64,000 nt of DNA from Luteococcus sp052116585 (GCF_052116585.1 NZ_JBQKKT010000010.1:1-64000); one strand, 5' to 3'. Shown: positions 46,152 to 54,528, counted from the first letter of the stretch. Made by a program: numbers and translations. Notes: generated by a model not told the origin, from the sequence alone.

Positions 46152-46173
46152 GTTCACCGGCCGCTCACCGGGG
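46152..46173. promoter_or_regulatory. PHO-box-like direct repeat
   Basis: Two adjoining 11-bp units, GTTCACCGGCC and GCTCACCGGGG, match the actinobacterial PHO-box unit G(G/T)TCAYYYR(G/C)G, apart from C at the second position of unit 2. The site lies in the 202-base gap between senX3 and phoU, where the response regulator would be expected to control both. Confidence 0.6.
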
Positions 46174-46279
46174 CGAAACATCCCTGCCCCTGCAGATCCA
46201 TACCCTCGTCACGATGTCTGCGCCCAAGGTGGCAGGATGTCAGCACGCTGAGACTCGCATCCCAAGGAGGCACCACCCA

Positions 46280-46945
46280 ATGCGCGAGAGCTACCGAGAA
46301 GAACTCAATGACGTCGTGACCCAGCTGGTCAGCATGAACAGCATGGTCCGCACTGCCGTGCACGACGCCACGGCCTCCCTGCTGAAGGCTGACCTGCGCA
46401 CCGCTGAGCGCGTGATCGCCGACGATGCCCGTCTGGACGCCATGTACGAAAAGATCGAGCGCCAGTGCTTCCAGCTGCTGGCCCGCCAGGCCCCCGTGGC
46501 CGGCGAGCTGCGCACCATCGTCGCTGCCCTCCGCATGGTCTTCGAGCTGGCTCGCATGGGCGATCTGGCCGCCCACGTCGCCAAGATCGCACGCCTGCGC
46601 TACCCCGAGCACGCCGTTCCGGAGAGCCTTGAGGCCAACTTCAACCGCATGTCCGAGCTGGCCGACGAGATGATCGCCGCCGCCGGCCGCGTCCTGGATG
46701 AGCGTGACGTCGAGGAGGCCGAGAAGCTGGCCGAGCACGACGAGGAGATGGACGAGCTGCGTCGCGAGCAGTTCCGCGTCCTGCTGGCCGACGACTGGTC
46801 GCACGGTGTCGAGAAGGCCGTGGATGCCGCCCTGCTGGGCCGCTACTACGAGCGCATCGCCGACCACGCCGTCGCCATGGCCGCCCGCATCATCTACGTG
46901 ATCACCGGTGAGGCCCCCGAGGGCGAGGACTGGCCGATCGCCTGA
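46280..46945 (+). CDS. phoU: Phosphate transport regulator PhoU
   Basis: A 221-residue protein of two PhoU helical bundles: MRESYREELNDVVTQLVSMNSMV at the start, LRMVFELARMGDLAAHVAKIA in the first repeat and LLGRYYERIADHAVAMAARI in the second, with the metal-binding E/DxxxD pattern. It signals phosphate status to the SenX3 kinase. The ATG at 46280 has a full AAGGAGG sequence 9 bases upstream. Confidence 0.96.
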   Translation: MRESYREELNDVVTQLVSMNSMVRTAVHDATASLLKADLRTAERVIADDARLDAMYEKIERQCFQLLARQAPVAGELRTIVAALRMVFELARMGDLAAHVAKIARLRYPEHAVPESLEANFNRMSELADEMIAAAGRVLDERDVEEAEKLAEHDEEMDELRREQFRVLLADDWSHGVEKAVDAALLGRYYERIADHAVAMAARIIYVITGEAPEGEDWPIA

Positions 46946-46962
46946 CACTCAGCGCACACGAG

Positions 46963-46999
46963 AAAGGGGCCCGACCCCTGGCGGGGGCGGGCACCTTTT
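46963..46999. terminator. Hairpin terminator between phoU and gpmA
   Basis: An imperfect hairpin, AAAGG..GCCCGACCCC pairing with GGGGGCGGGC..CCTTTT, between convergent genes. A four-base T-run follows on the plus strand. Confidence 0.7.
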
Positions 47000-47034
47000 G
47001 TCTGCCGCGGCGGTGCACCGCGGGAGCGACGAAC

Positions 47035-47784
47035 CTACTTCTTGCCCTGGTTCTTGACGGCCTCGATGGCGGCCTTGGCAGCCTCCGGATCCAGGTACTT
47101 GCCACCCTTGGTCACGGGCTGGAAATTCTCGTCCAGCTCGTAGTACAGCGGGATGCCGGTGGGGATGTTCAGGCCGGCGATGTCCTCGTCGCTGATGCCG
47201 TCCAGGTGCTTGACCAGCGCACGCAGCGAGTTGCCGTGGGCGGTGACCAGGACGGTCTTGCCGGCGGCGAGGTCGGGCTTGATGTTCGACTCCCAGTACG
47301 GGAGCATGCGGGCCACGACGTCCTTGAGGCACTCGGTCTGGGGACGCTCGTTCTCCGGGATCGCCGCGTAGCGAGGATCGTTGAACTGGCTGAACTCCGC
47401 ATCCTTGTCCAGGACGGGCGGCGGGGTGTCGTAGCTACGACGCCACTGCATGAACTGCTCCTCGCCGAACTGCTCACGAATGGAGGTCTTGTCCAGACCC
47501 TGGAGCTTGCCGTAGTGGCGCTCGTTGAGGCGCCAGCTGCGCTCCACGGGAATCCAGTGGCGGTCGCATCCGTCGAGGGCCAGGTAGGCGGTGTGGATGG
47601 CGCGACGCAGCAGCGAGGTGTGCAGCTTGTCGGGAAGCAGGCCCTCCGCCTTGAGCATCTCGGCGGCCTTCTTGCCCTCGCCGACGCCCTTCTCGTTGAT
47701 GTCGACGTCCACCCAACCGGTGAACAGGTTCTTCTGGTTCCACTCACTCTCGCCGTGGCGGAGCAGGATGAGCTTGTAGGTCAT
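47035..47784 (-). CDS. gpmA: Phosphoglycerate mutase, 2,3-bisphosphoglycerate-dependent
   Basis: A 249-residue glycolytic enzyme interconverting 3- and 2-phosphoglycerate. The phosphohistidine motif is LLRHGESEWN, the second histidine is in TAHGNSLRALVKHLDG, and WRLNERHYGKLQGLDK is diagnostic. It lies next to phoU, as commonly seen in actinobacteria. Confidence 0.96.
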   Translation of the reverse strand: MTYKLILLRHGESEWNQKNLFTGWVDVDINEKGVGEGKKAAEMLKAEGLLPDKLHTSLLRRAIHTAYLALDGCDRHWIPVERSWRLNERHYGKLQGLDKTSIREQFGEEQFMQWRRSYDTPPPVLDKDAEFSQFNDPRYAAIPENERPQTECLKDVVARMLPYWESNIKPDLAAGKTVLVTAHGNSLRALVKHLDGISDEDIAGLNIPTGIPLYYELDENFQPVTKGGKYLDPEAAKAAIEAVKNQGKK

Positions 47785-47866
47785 GCCGACAGCCTACCCA
47801 GAGCCGGACCTCCCGTGGCTGGGCGGGAGGGTTGATTCGAGCCCTTCTGCTCGGTTGAATCGAGCC

Positions 47867-48607
47867 ATGGAGCTCAAGACTGCAGTCGTGACCGGTGCCA
47901 GCTCGGGCATCGGCGCCGCCACCGCCCGCCACCTGGCCAGGGAGGGCTACCGGGTGCTGTGCGTGGCCCGACGCGCCGACCGGATCCAGGCCCTCGCCGA
48001 CGAGATCGGCGGGATGGCCGTGCCCTGTGACATCACCGACGAAGACCAGGTCCAGACCCTGGCACAGACCGTCGGCGACCAGCTGGACCTGCTGGTGAAC
48101 AATGCCGGCGGCGCCGTGGGACTGGAGCCGGTGGGCGAGGCCGATCTGGACGCCTGGGAGACGATGTACCGGGTGAACGTGCTGGGCACCGCCCAGGTCA
48201 CGAAGACATTGCTGCCCGCACTGGAGGCGGCCCGTGGAACCATCGTCTTCGTCACCTCCACCGCCGCCGATGGGGGCTACGAGGGTGGAGCCGGCTACTG
48301 CGGCGCCAAGGCCGCCGAACGTGCCATCGTGGAGACCATGCGTCTGGAGCTCTTCGACAAGCCGGTGCGCATCACGGAGATCTGCCCGGGCATGGTCCAC
48401 ACCGACGAGTTCAGTCTGACCCGCTTCCACGGCGACCAGGCCAAGGCGGACAAGGTCTACGCCGGCGTCGCGGAGCCGCTGGTGGCCGACGACGTGGCCG
48501 ATGCCATCACCTGGATGGCCACCCGCCCGCGCCACGTGAACATCGATCGGATGACGATTCGCCCCCGGGCCCAGGCGGCACAGTTCAAGGTCTTCCGGGA
48601 GAGCTGA
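47867..48607 (+). CDS. Short-chain dehydrogenase/reductase
   Basis: A 246-residue SDR: VTGASSGIGAATAR binds NAD(P), LVNNAGG is the NAG motif, and the catalytic tyrosine and lysine are in GYCGAKAAE with serine in VTSTAAD. It resembles the YdfG group (serine/3-hydroxy acid dehydrogenases). The ATG at 47867 is chosen as the first strand starts three residues later; the frame is open upstream across the divergent gpmA start. Confidence 0.9.
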   Translation: MELKTAVVTGASSGIGAATARHLAREGYRVLCVARRADRIQALADEIGGMAVPCDITDEDQVQTLAQTVGDQLDLLVNNAGGAVGLEPVGEADLDAWETMYRVNVLGTAQVTKTLLPALEAARGTIVFVTSTAADGGYEGGAGYCGAKAAERAIVETMRLELFDKPVRITEICPGMVHTDEFSLTRFHGDQAKADKVYAGVAEPLVADDVADAITWMATRPRHVNIDRMTIRPRAQAAQFKVFRES

Positions 48608-48652
48608 TCCCGTTCTCCAGCAGACGGTCCCGTGACCGCCGCGCCGGGGACG

Positions 48653-48690
48653 AAAAAAGTGGTGGCGAGGCCCGAGGACCTCGCCACCAC
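48653..48690 (-). terminator. Intrinsic terminator, minus-strand orientation
   Basis: A perfect 12-bp stem, GTGGTGGCGAGG with CCTCGCCACCAC, 8-base loop. On the minus strand it is followed by TTTTTT; on the plus strand only by CTTTG. It may end the SDR transcript weakly, but its stronger direction has no assigned gene upstream. Confidence 0.85.
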
Positions 48691-48928
48691 CTTTGCGTTC
48701 TCGCGATCGACCCTGACGGTCGTTCGCACATCCCCCACTTGGATGTAGAACCCCAACCACCGTTTCCGGGGCTGGATGTTTATACCGTACGTCATAGTTG
48801 GGTCACCGGGCAATTCGTCCTCACCAGGTCAGAATCCCTTCAGCAATGATCCCCTGAGCCCCCGACGAAGTAGGCCCGCCCCAACGCAATGCAACACGGA
48901 CAGCTCCTTGCTGCCCTAGGGTCTCAGT
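48691..48928 (-). other. Unassigned intergenic stretch, possible small RNA or peptide gene
   Basis: The minus strand here leads into a strong terminator at 48653. It contains a TATAAA box (48780-48785) and, overlapping that, an ATG frame from 48795 that begins MTYGINIQPRKRWLGFYIQ and runs through the terminator stem into the SDR gene. I cannot decide between a short RNA starting near 48770, a small peptide, or chance. Confidence 0.3.
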
Positions 48929-49774
48929 GTGGAAGCGCTCATCCCCGACGGCCGGGTTGCCGTGATGGCCGTCGTGAACAGGACTCCGGACTCCTTCTAT
49001 GACGGCGGCCGGACCTTTGGGCTGGACGCGGCCGTGGGGGCCGCCTGCCGCGCCGTTGACGAGGGAGCCGACTGGATCGACATCGGAGGTCTTGCCTTCA
49101 GCCCGGACACTCCCCTGGTGAGCGTCGACGAGGAGACCGAACGCGTCGTCCCCGTGATCGAGGAATTGCTCCAGCGCCGAGACATCGTGGTCTCCGTGGA
49201 CACCTGGCGGGTGGAGGTGGCCCGCGCCGCCATCCAGGCCGGAGCCCGGGTCATCAATGACACCTCCGGCCTGCACGATCCGAACATGGCGGATCTGGCC
49301 GCGGCGACGGGCGCCAGCCTGGTCATCTGCCACTCCCTCGGCGAGCCCCACACGCACGTGCGCCGCCCCCAGTACGAGGACGTCGTCGTGGAGGTGCGCG
49401 ACTTCCTGCTCCAACGACGTGAGACCGCCCGTGGACGGGGAGTAAAGGACCAGCAGATCATCCTGGACCCCGGCCACGACCTGACGAAGAACACCCAGCA
49501 CACCCTGGCGATCACTCGGCACTTCGACCAGTTCGCGGCTCTGGGGCATCCGACCGTCGCGGCTGTCAGCCGCAAGGACTTCCTGGCGGAGTCCCTGGAC
49601 CTGCCCAAGGCGGAACTGCACGATGCTTCCGTCGCGGCCGCCAGCTGGTGCATGGCCCTGGGCGCACAAGTCATCCGCATGCACGATGTGCGGGCCGGGG
49701 CGCACGCCGCCCGACTGGCGGAAGTGATCCGAGGCGCCCGCGAACCGCTGGGCCGACCACACCACAACGTGTAG
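48929..49774 (+). CDS. folP: Dihydropteroate synthase family protein
   Basis: A 281-residue TIM-barrel enzyme. Motifs follow the family: VMAVVNRTPDSFYDGGRTF, DEGADWIDIGG, VVSVDTWR, VINDTSGL, ILDPGHDLTKNTQHTL and AAVSRKDFL. Dihydropteroate synthase joins p-aminobenzoate to the pterin in folate synthesis. Some motifs differ from the classical enzyme (GHDLTKN in place of GFGFxKT), so this may be the actinobacterial FolP2 paralogue, whose activity is uncertain. GTG start. Confidence 0.85.
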   Translation: MEALIPDGRVAVMAVVNRTPDSFYDGGRTFGLDAAVGAACRAVDEGADWIDIGGLAFSPDTPLVSVDEETERVVPVIEELLQRRDIVVSVDTWRVEVARAAIQAGARVINDTSGLHDPNMADLAAATGASLVICHSLGEPHTHVRRPQYEDVVVEVRDFLLQRRETARGRGVKDQQIILDPGHDLTKNTQHTLAITRHFDQFAALGHPTVAAVSRKDFLAESLDLPKAELHDASVAAASWCMALGAQVIRMHDVRAGAHAARLAEVIRGAREPLGRPHHNV

Positions 49775-49807
49775 CCGAACCGACGGTCGGGAATCGACCG
49801 CTTGACT

Positions 49808-50188
49808 GGCCCCGAGACACCAGGACACGAGCCACACCACCACCCATGGCCCCACTCCGCACGCCCACCTGCCACGTGCACCCGCTGCAGCACATGCCCC
49901 GAGAAGTACGACGTGCCCCGAGACATCGGAGCGGCCCCGAGACACCAGGACACGAGCCACCGCACCACCCTTGGCCCCACTCCGCACACCCACCTGCCAC
50001 GTGCACCCGCTGCAGCACATGCCCCGAGAAGCACGACGTGCCCCGGCAGTACGACGTGCCCAGAGAACTTCCACATGCCCCGGCAAGCACGACGTGCCCC
50101 GGCAAGCACGACGTGCCCCGAGACATCGGACCGACCCCGAGAACCTCCACCTGCCCCCGGGAACTTCCACCTGCCCCCGGGACGAGAG
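49808..50188. repeat. Minisatellite: 125-bp duplication plus 18-19 bp degenerate ladder
   Basis: Copy 1 (49808-49932) and copy 2 (from 49933) of a 125-bp block differ at about five positions over the first 112. The block ends in short units of the form GCCCCGAGAAGTACGACGT. After copy 2 the short unit continues to 50188 in about eight variants; the two best, GCCCCGGCAAGCACGACGT, are identical and adjacent. Variants end in CGACGT, TCCACAT or TCCACCT. The array fills most of the 538-base gap between convergent folP and the 1.3S gene. Confidence 0.88.
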
Positions 50189-50216
50189 CTCCGGGTGCCA
50201 CCAGCATCCCCAACGC

Positions 50217-50254
50217 CGACGGCGGGGCACCCCCGAAGGGGCACCCCGCCGTCG
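50217..50254 (-). terminator. Hairpin terminator of the transcarboxylase operon
   Basis: An 11-bp stem, CGACGGCGGGG with CCCCGCCGTCG, plus an inner CCCC-CGAA-GGGG stem, about 60 bases after the 1.3S stop. Confidence 0.8.
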
Positions 50255-50312
50255 AGCCTGGGGAACCAGCGATACTGCGTGAGATCAGGGAACTGGGATC
50301 AGGCCAGCTGAA

Positions 50313-50684
50313 TCACGCAAGCTGGATCAGGGCCTGACCACCCTGAACGGCCTGGCCGGCCTCCACCAGAACGGCGCCAACCTTGCCGTCGCCGGGGGCG
50401 GTGATCTCGGTCTCCATCTTCATGGCCTCCAGCACCACCAGCACCTGGCCGGCGGTGATGTCGTCCCCCTCGGACACCAGGATGCGGGCCACCGAGCCAG
50501 CCAGCGGTGCGACGACCGCATTGCTGCTGGCGGCGGGCATCGAAGCGGTGCCCTTGGTGGGAGCGGCCAGCGGGCCGCCTCCACCGATGACGATCGGGGC
50601 GAGAGCAGGATTCTGCTGCTCGTCCTCCTCCACCTCCACGTCGATCACATATTCCTGACCGTTGACGGTCACCTTCAACTTCAT
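50313..50684 (-). CDS. Methylmalonyl-CoA carboxyltransferase 1.3S biotin subunit
   Basis: A 123-residue biotin carrier. MKLKVTVNGQEYVIDVEVEE is the linker-core start known from the Propionibacterium 1.3S subunit. The C-terminal domain contains VLEAMKMETEI with the biotinylated lysine. Biotin here carries carboxyl groups between the 12S and 5S subunits. It is the last gene of the operon. Confidence 0.95.
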   Translation of the reverse strand: MKLKVTVNGQEYVIDVEVEEDEQQNPALAPIVIGGGGPLAAPTKGTASMPAASSNAVVAPLAGSVARILVSEGDDITAGQVLVVLEAMKMETEITAPGDGKVGAVLVEAGQAVQGGQALIQLA

Positions 50685-50708
50685 GTCAATCTCTCCAGGG
50701 GTCTGCGG

Positions 50709-50963
50709 TCAGTTGACCGAGCGGTTGTGGACTCGACCGCGGGCCTCGGTGGACCAACTACGGCTGTTGCGCAGACGCACGGCCTTGACCGTCGCCTTGT
50801 GACCCAGGAACGCCGCGACGGCCGCCGAGATGGCCACCATCACGTCGTCGGGAATCTGCTGGTTGCCCTCCAGGGTGGCCACCCGGTCCTCGAGCGCGGT
50901 GAGGCGCTCGGAGAGCTCGGCGACCAGCGCCTGCAGGCCAGCAGTGCTGACGTCTTCTGCCAT
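50709..50963 (-). CDS. Small transcarboxylase-associated subunit
   Basis: An 84-residue protein between the 12S and 1.3S genes. An N-terminal coiled coil (LQALVAELSERLTALEDRVATLEG) is followed by an amphipathic helix (VMVAISAAVAAFLGHKA) and a basic tail (VRLRNSRSWSTEARGRVHNRSV). The tail resembles the small helical end of decarboxylase/acyl-CoA carboxylase accessory subunits (epsilon or delta type). It is probably an assembly or stabilising subunit; the function is inferred from position only. Confidence 0.8.
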   Translation of the reverse strand: MAEDVSTAGLQALVAELSERLTALEDRVATLEGNQQIPDDVMVAISAAVAAFLGHKATVKAVRLRNSRSWSTEARGRVHNRSVN

Positions 50964-50978
50964 TGTCTTCTGCTCCGA

Positions 50979-52529
50979 TCAGGCCGGCGAGAGGCCGTGC
51001 TTCTTGGCCGGACGCAGCTGGCGCTTGCTGGCCAGCATCTCCAGGGTCAGGGCGATCTGACGACGGGTGTCCGCGGGATCGATGATGTCGTCCACCTGGC
51101 CACGGGCAGCGGCCATGTACGGCGTCGAGAAGGTCTCGCGGTACTCCTCCACCAGCTCCGCCTTGCGCTGTGCCGGATCCTCGGCCTCCGCGATCTCGCG
51201 ACGGAAGACCACCGCTGCGGCACCCTCGGCACCCATCACGGCGATCTCGGCGCTGGGCCAGGCGAAGACCTTGTCCGCACCCAGGTCCTTGGAGCACATG
51301 GCTAGGTAGGAGCCACCGTAGGCCTTGCGCATCACGATCGTGATCTTCGGGACGGTTGCGGCGGAGTAGGAGTACAGCATCTTGGCGCCGTGACGGATGA
51401 TGCCACCACGTTCCTGGGCCACGCCCGGCAGGAAGCCGGGGACGTCGACGAGGTTCACGACGGGGATGTTGAAGGCATTGCAGAAGCGGATGAACATCGA
51501 GCCCTTGTCGGAGCTGTCGATGTCCAGCACGCCCGACATCACCGACGGGTTGTTGGCGATGAAGCCGACGGTGCGGCCGACGACGCGGCCGAAGCCGACC
51601 ACCAGGTTCTGGGCCCAGCCGGCCCGCACCTCGAGGAAGTCGCCACGGTCGACGATCTCGCGGATGACCTCGCGCACGTCGTAGCCCTTGTTGCCCTCGT
51701 CGGGGACGATGGTGCGCAGCTTCTCGTTGGGCTCCACGTTCTCGTCGGGCTCGACGATCGGCGCCTCTTCGGAGTTGTTCTGCGGCAGGAAGCTGAGCAG
51801 CTTCTTGGCGATGAGCAAGGCCTGCTCGTCGTCGTCGGCCACGAAGGAGACCACACCGGAGGCCATCTGCGCGTCGGCGCCGCCGAGCTCGTCCTGGGTG
51901 ACCTCCTCACCGGTCACCTGCTTGATGACGCCCGGGCCGGTGATGAACATGTGGGCCTTGCGGGTCTGGATGATGAAGTCCGTCAGGGCCGGCGAGTAGA
52001 CCGCGCCACCGGCGCAGGGGCCGGCGATGATCGAGATCTGCGGCACGACGCCCGACAGCAGGACATTCTCGTAGAAGACCTTGCCGTAGCCGGACAGCGA
52101 ATCGATGCCCTCCTGGACACGCGCGCCGCCCGAGTCGTTGATGAAGACGAAGGGCGTGCCCGTCTCCAGCGACTTGTGCAGGGCCTCGGCCACCTTGATG
52201 TTGTGCACCTCGCCGGCGGAGCCACCGGCGACGGTGAAGTCCTGACTGGCGAAGTGGATCGGGCGGCCCAGCACGGCGCCGGCGCCGGTGATGACGCCGT
52301 CGGCCGGCATGTCCGCCTTGTCCATGCCGAAGAAGGTGGTGCGGTTCTTGCGGAAGGCGCCGTCCTCCAGGAGGGTGCCCTCGTCGATGAGTGCATTGAC
52401 GCGCTCACGCGCCGTCATCGCACCCTTGGCGTGCTGCTTCTCGATGCGCTTCTCGCCACCGCCGGCCTCCACGCGTGCGCGCTCGGAAGCCAGCTTCTCC
52501 AGGCGATCTGCCATTGTCTGCTTTGCCAT
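50979..52529 (-). CDS. mmdA: Methylmalonyl-CoA carboxyltransferase 12S subunit
   Basis: A 516-residue carboxyltransferase that moves a carboxyl group from methylmalonyl-CoA to biotin, giving propionyl-CoA. It has the paired crotonase folds of the family: KQHAKGAMTARERVNALIDEGT, DFTVAGGSAGEVHNIKV, INDSGGARVQEGIDSL, IAGPCAGGAVYSPA and, in the second half, GVAQERGGIIRHGAKMLYSY and VMRKAYGGSYLAM. It lies 21 bases after the 5S gene. Confidence 0.97.
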   Translation of the reverse strand: MAKQTMADRLEKLASERARVEAGGGEKRIEKQHAKGAMTARERVNALIDEGTLLEDGAFRKNRTTFFGMDKADMPADGVITGAGAVLGRPIHFASQDFTVAGGSAGEVHNIKVAEALHKSLETGTPFVFINDSGGARVQEGIDSLSGYGKVFYENVLLSGVVPQISIIAGPCAGGAVYSPALTDFIIQTRKAHMFITGPGVIKQVTGEEVTQDELGGADAQMASGVVSFVADDDEQALLIAKKLLSFLPQNNSEEAPIVEPDENVEPNEKLRTIVPDEGNKGYDVREVIREIVDRGDFLEVRAGWAQNLVVGFGRVVGRTVGFIANNPSVMSGVLDIDSSDKGSMFIRFCNAFNIPVVNLVDVPGFLPGVAQERGGIIRHGAKMLYSYSAATVPKITIVMRKAYGGSYLAMCSKDLGADKVFAWPSAEIAVMGAEGAAAVVFRREIAEAEDPAQRKAELVEEYRETFSTPYMAAARGQVDDIIDPADTRRQIALTLEMLASKRQLRPAKKHGLSPA

Positions 52530-52550
52530 TGTCTGTGTGTCCTATCGCGA

Positions 52551-54047
52551 TCAGGCCGGCTCGACCTTGACGCTGTGCGAGCGTCCGTCGAAGGTGACGT
52601 TGTACTGGATGGGCTGCTGGACGGCCTTTGCCTTGCCAGCGGCCACCTCGGCCTCCTGCTTGAGCTGCGCCTCGGTCTTGCCGACATTCTTCGGTCCGTC
52701 CTGGCGGGAGGCGAAGAACTTGGGGGCGACGCCGGGGAACATGGCATTGGTGAGGACGTCCTCCTCCGAGCCGTTGAAGCCCGGCAGGGCCTTGGCGTCG
52801 CTCTCCAGCTTGTCCCACTCGGGCTCGAGCAGATCGGCCGGGCGGCAGGTGATCTCGTCCTTCTTCTGCTGCGCCTTGGCCAGCTTGACGACCTCCGGGT
52901 TGCGCTCCCCGATGCACTCGCCGTAGTAGCCGAGCATCAGGTCGGCGAACTCGCCCGTCATGACCTTGTAGCGGCCCATCAGCACATTGAAGACGGCCTG
53001 GGTGCCGACGATCTGGCTCGACGGCGTGACCAGCGGCGGGTAGCCGGCGTCCTTCTTGACCACGGGCACCTCCTCCATGACCTCGCGGATGCGGTCGCCC
53101 GCGCCCTGGGCCTTGAGCTGGCTCTCCATGTTGGACAGCATGCCGCCGGGGATCTGGCTGCGGAAGATGTCCGTGTCCACCAGGGTGGCCGACTCGAACT
53201 CCTTGTACTTGGGGCGGACCTTGGAGAAGTGGTCGCGGATGCTGATCAGGCGGTCCATGTCCAGCCCGGTGGTGTACTCGGTGCCCTCGAGCATCTCGAC
53301 GAGGCTCTCGGTGGGATTGTGGCCCGGGCCGAGCGACATCGAGCTGATGGCCGTGTCGACGACGTCGGCGCCGGCCTCGATGGCCTTCATCAGGGTGACC
53401 ATGGTCACACCGGTGGTGGAGTGGCAGTGGACATTGATCTGGGTGTCCTCGCCGTAGGTCTCCTTGATGCCACGGATGATGTCGTAGGCCGGCTGCGGCT
53501 TGAGCAGGGCGGCCATGTCCTTGAAGGCAATGGAGTCGGCACCCATGTCCAGCAGCTGGCCGGCGAGCTTCACGTAGCCCTCGGTGGTGTGCAGGGGGCT
53601 GATCGTGTAGCAGATGGTGCCCTGGGCGTGCTTGCCAGTCTTCTTGACGGCCTGCATGGCCTGGGCCATGTTGCGGGGATCGTTCAGGGCGTCGAAGACG
53701 CGGAAGACGTCCATGCCGTTCTCGGCAGACTTCTCGACGAACTTCTCGACGACCATGTCCTCGTAGTGCCGGTAGCCCAGCAGGTTCTGGCCGCGCAGCA
53801 GCATCTGCAGCTTGCTGTTGGGCAGCAGCTTGCGGAAGGTGCGCAGACGCTCCCACGGGTCTTCGTTCAGGAATCGGATGCAGGAATCAAAGGTTGCGCC
53901 GCCCCAGCACTCGACGGACCAGTAACCGGCAGCGTCGATGTCTGCACAGGCATCGACCATGTCTTCCATGGCCATGCGGGTGGCCATCAGGCTCTGGTGC
54001 GCGTCGCGGAGGGCAACCTCGGTAACGCCAATTTGTCGCGGACTCAT
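52551..54047 (-). CDS. Methylmalonyl-CoA carboxyltransferase 5S subunit
   Basis: A 498-residue enzyme that passes the carboxyl group from biotin to pyruvate, giving oxaloacetate. The TIM barrel begins VALRDAHQSLMATRMAMEDM and includes NGMDVFRVFDALND, the carbamylated-type lysine in AFKDMAALL and metal histidines in NVHCHSTTG, with the biotin-interacting PYC/OADA domain behind it. Long stretches match the Propionibacterium 5S subunit. The start at 54047 (MSPRQIGVTE) corresponds to the known N-terminus. First gene of the operon. Confidence 0.97.
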   Translation of the reverse strand: MSPRQIGVTEVALRDAHQSLMATRMAMEDMVDACADIDAAGYWSVECWGGATFDSCIRFLNEDPWERLRTFRKLLPNSKLQMLLRGQNLLGYRHYEDMVVEKFVEKSAENGMDVFRVFDALNDPRNMAQAMQAVKKTGKHAQGTICYTISPLHTTEGYVKLAGQLLDMGADSIAFKDMAALLKPQPAYDIIRGIKETYGEDTQINVHCHSTTGVTMVTLMKAIEAGADVVDTAISSMSLGPGHNPTESLVEMLEGTEYTTGLDMDRLISIRDHFSKVRPKYKEFESATLVDTDIFRSQIPGGMLSNMESQLKAQGAGDRIREVMEEVPVVKKDAGYPPLVTPSSQIVGTQAVFNVLMGRYKVMTGEFADLMLGYYGECIGERNPEVVKLAKAQQKKDEITCRPADLLEPEWDKLESDAKALPGFNGSEEDVLTNAMFPGVAPKFFASRQDGPKNVGKTEAQLKQEAEVAAGKAKAVQQPIQYNVTFDGRSHSVKVEPA

Positions 54048-54170
54048 GGGTCCATCCTTCCACGGGATCGGGCAAGGTCGAAAAGCGGGGTGGACATTAG
54101 GTCCGACCACACAATGTCTTCATGTCAAGGCATTTCACCGTCGGCCCCCCACCCATGGAAGACTCTTGCC

Positions 54171-54434
54171 ATGACTCGTGAACTGAAGATGAACGACTGC
54201 AAGGGCACGTGCGACTGGCAGCCCACGGACGAGCTCAGCGACGGACAGCGCATCTTCGCGTGCACTCCGTGCGGCAGCGAATGGACAAGCGACCAGGGCT
54301 GGACGCCGCGCAATGCCGACGGCGAGGTGCCGGCTGCCGTGGCCGCCGAGAAGGCGGCAGCAACGCCCCGCACTGCGATGGGTGAGCAGGAGCCCCCGGC
54401 CGGCCACGGCGGCAACTCCGTCGGCGCCTGGTGA
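54171..54434 (+). CDS. Small protein with zinc-ribbon-like cysteines
   Basis: An 87-residue protein with two cysteine pairs, DCKGTCDW and FACTPCGSEW, about 20 residues apart, followed by an Ala/Pro/Gly-rich disordered tail. The pairs could hold one zinc ion. It is divergent from the 5S gene with about 120 bases between. The family is not recognised; a real gene is supported by the cysteine pattern and by the strong terminator after it. Confidence 0.6.
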   Translation: MTRELKMNDCKGTCDWQPTDELSDGQRIFACTPCGSEWTSDQGWTPRNADGEVPAAVAAEKAAATPRTAMGEQEPPAGHGGNSVGAW

Positions 54435-54459
54435 GACCCCGGCACTGGGCACACGCACT

Positions 54460-54497
54460 GCGACGGCCGACTCCCCTCACGGGGAGTCGGCCGTCGC
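54460..54497. terminator. Very strong bidirectional hairpin
   Basis: A perfect 17-bp stem around a TCAC loop (left arm starting GCGACGGCCGACTCCCC), between the small-protein gene and convergent fba. Confidence 0.9.
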
Positions 54498-54528
54498 CGT
54501 TCGCAGAAGCGATCAGACCGTCAGGCGA

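Noticed and set aside
48457..48813. A 118-codon minus-strand frame as a normal gene
   Set aside because: More than a third of it lies opposite the SDR gene, and another part is the terminator stem. Only the possible short transcript upstream of the terminator is kept as a finding.
49896..50188. Possible CRISPR array
   Set aside because: The short units are directly adjacent and degenerate, with no unique spacers, no longer palindromic repeats and no cas genes nearby.
51390..54434. A 1,014-codon plus-strand open frame opposite the 12S and 5S genes
   Set aside because: It is an antisense shadow of two well-identified genes. Only its last 87 codons (from 54171) are independent of them.
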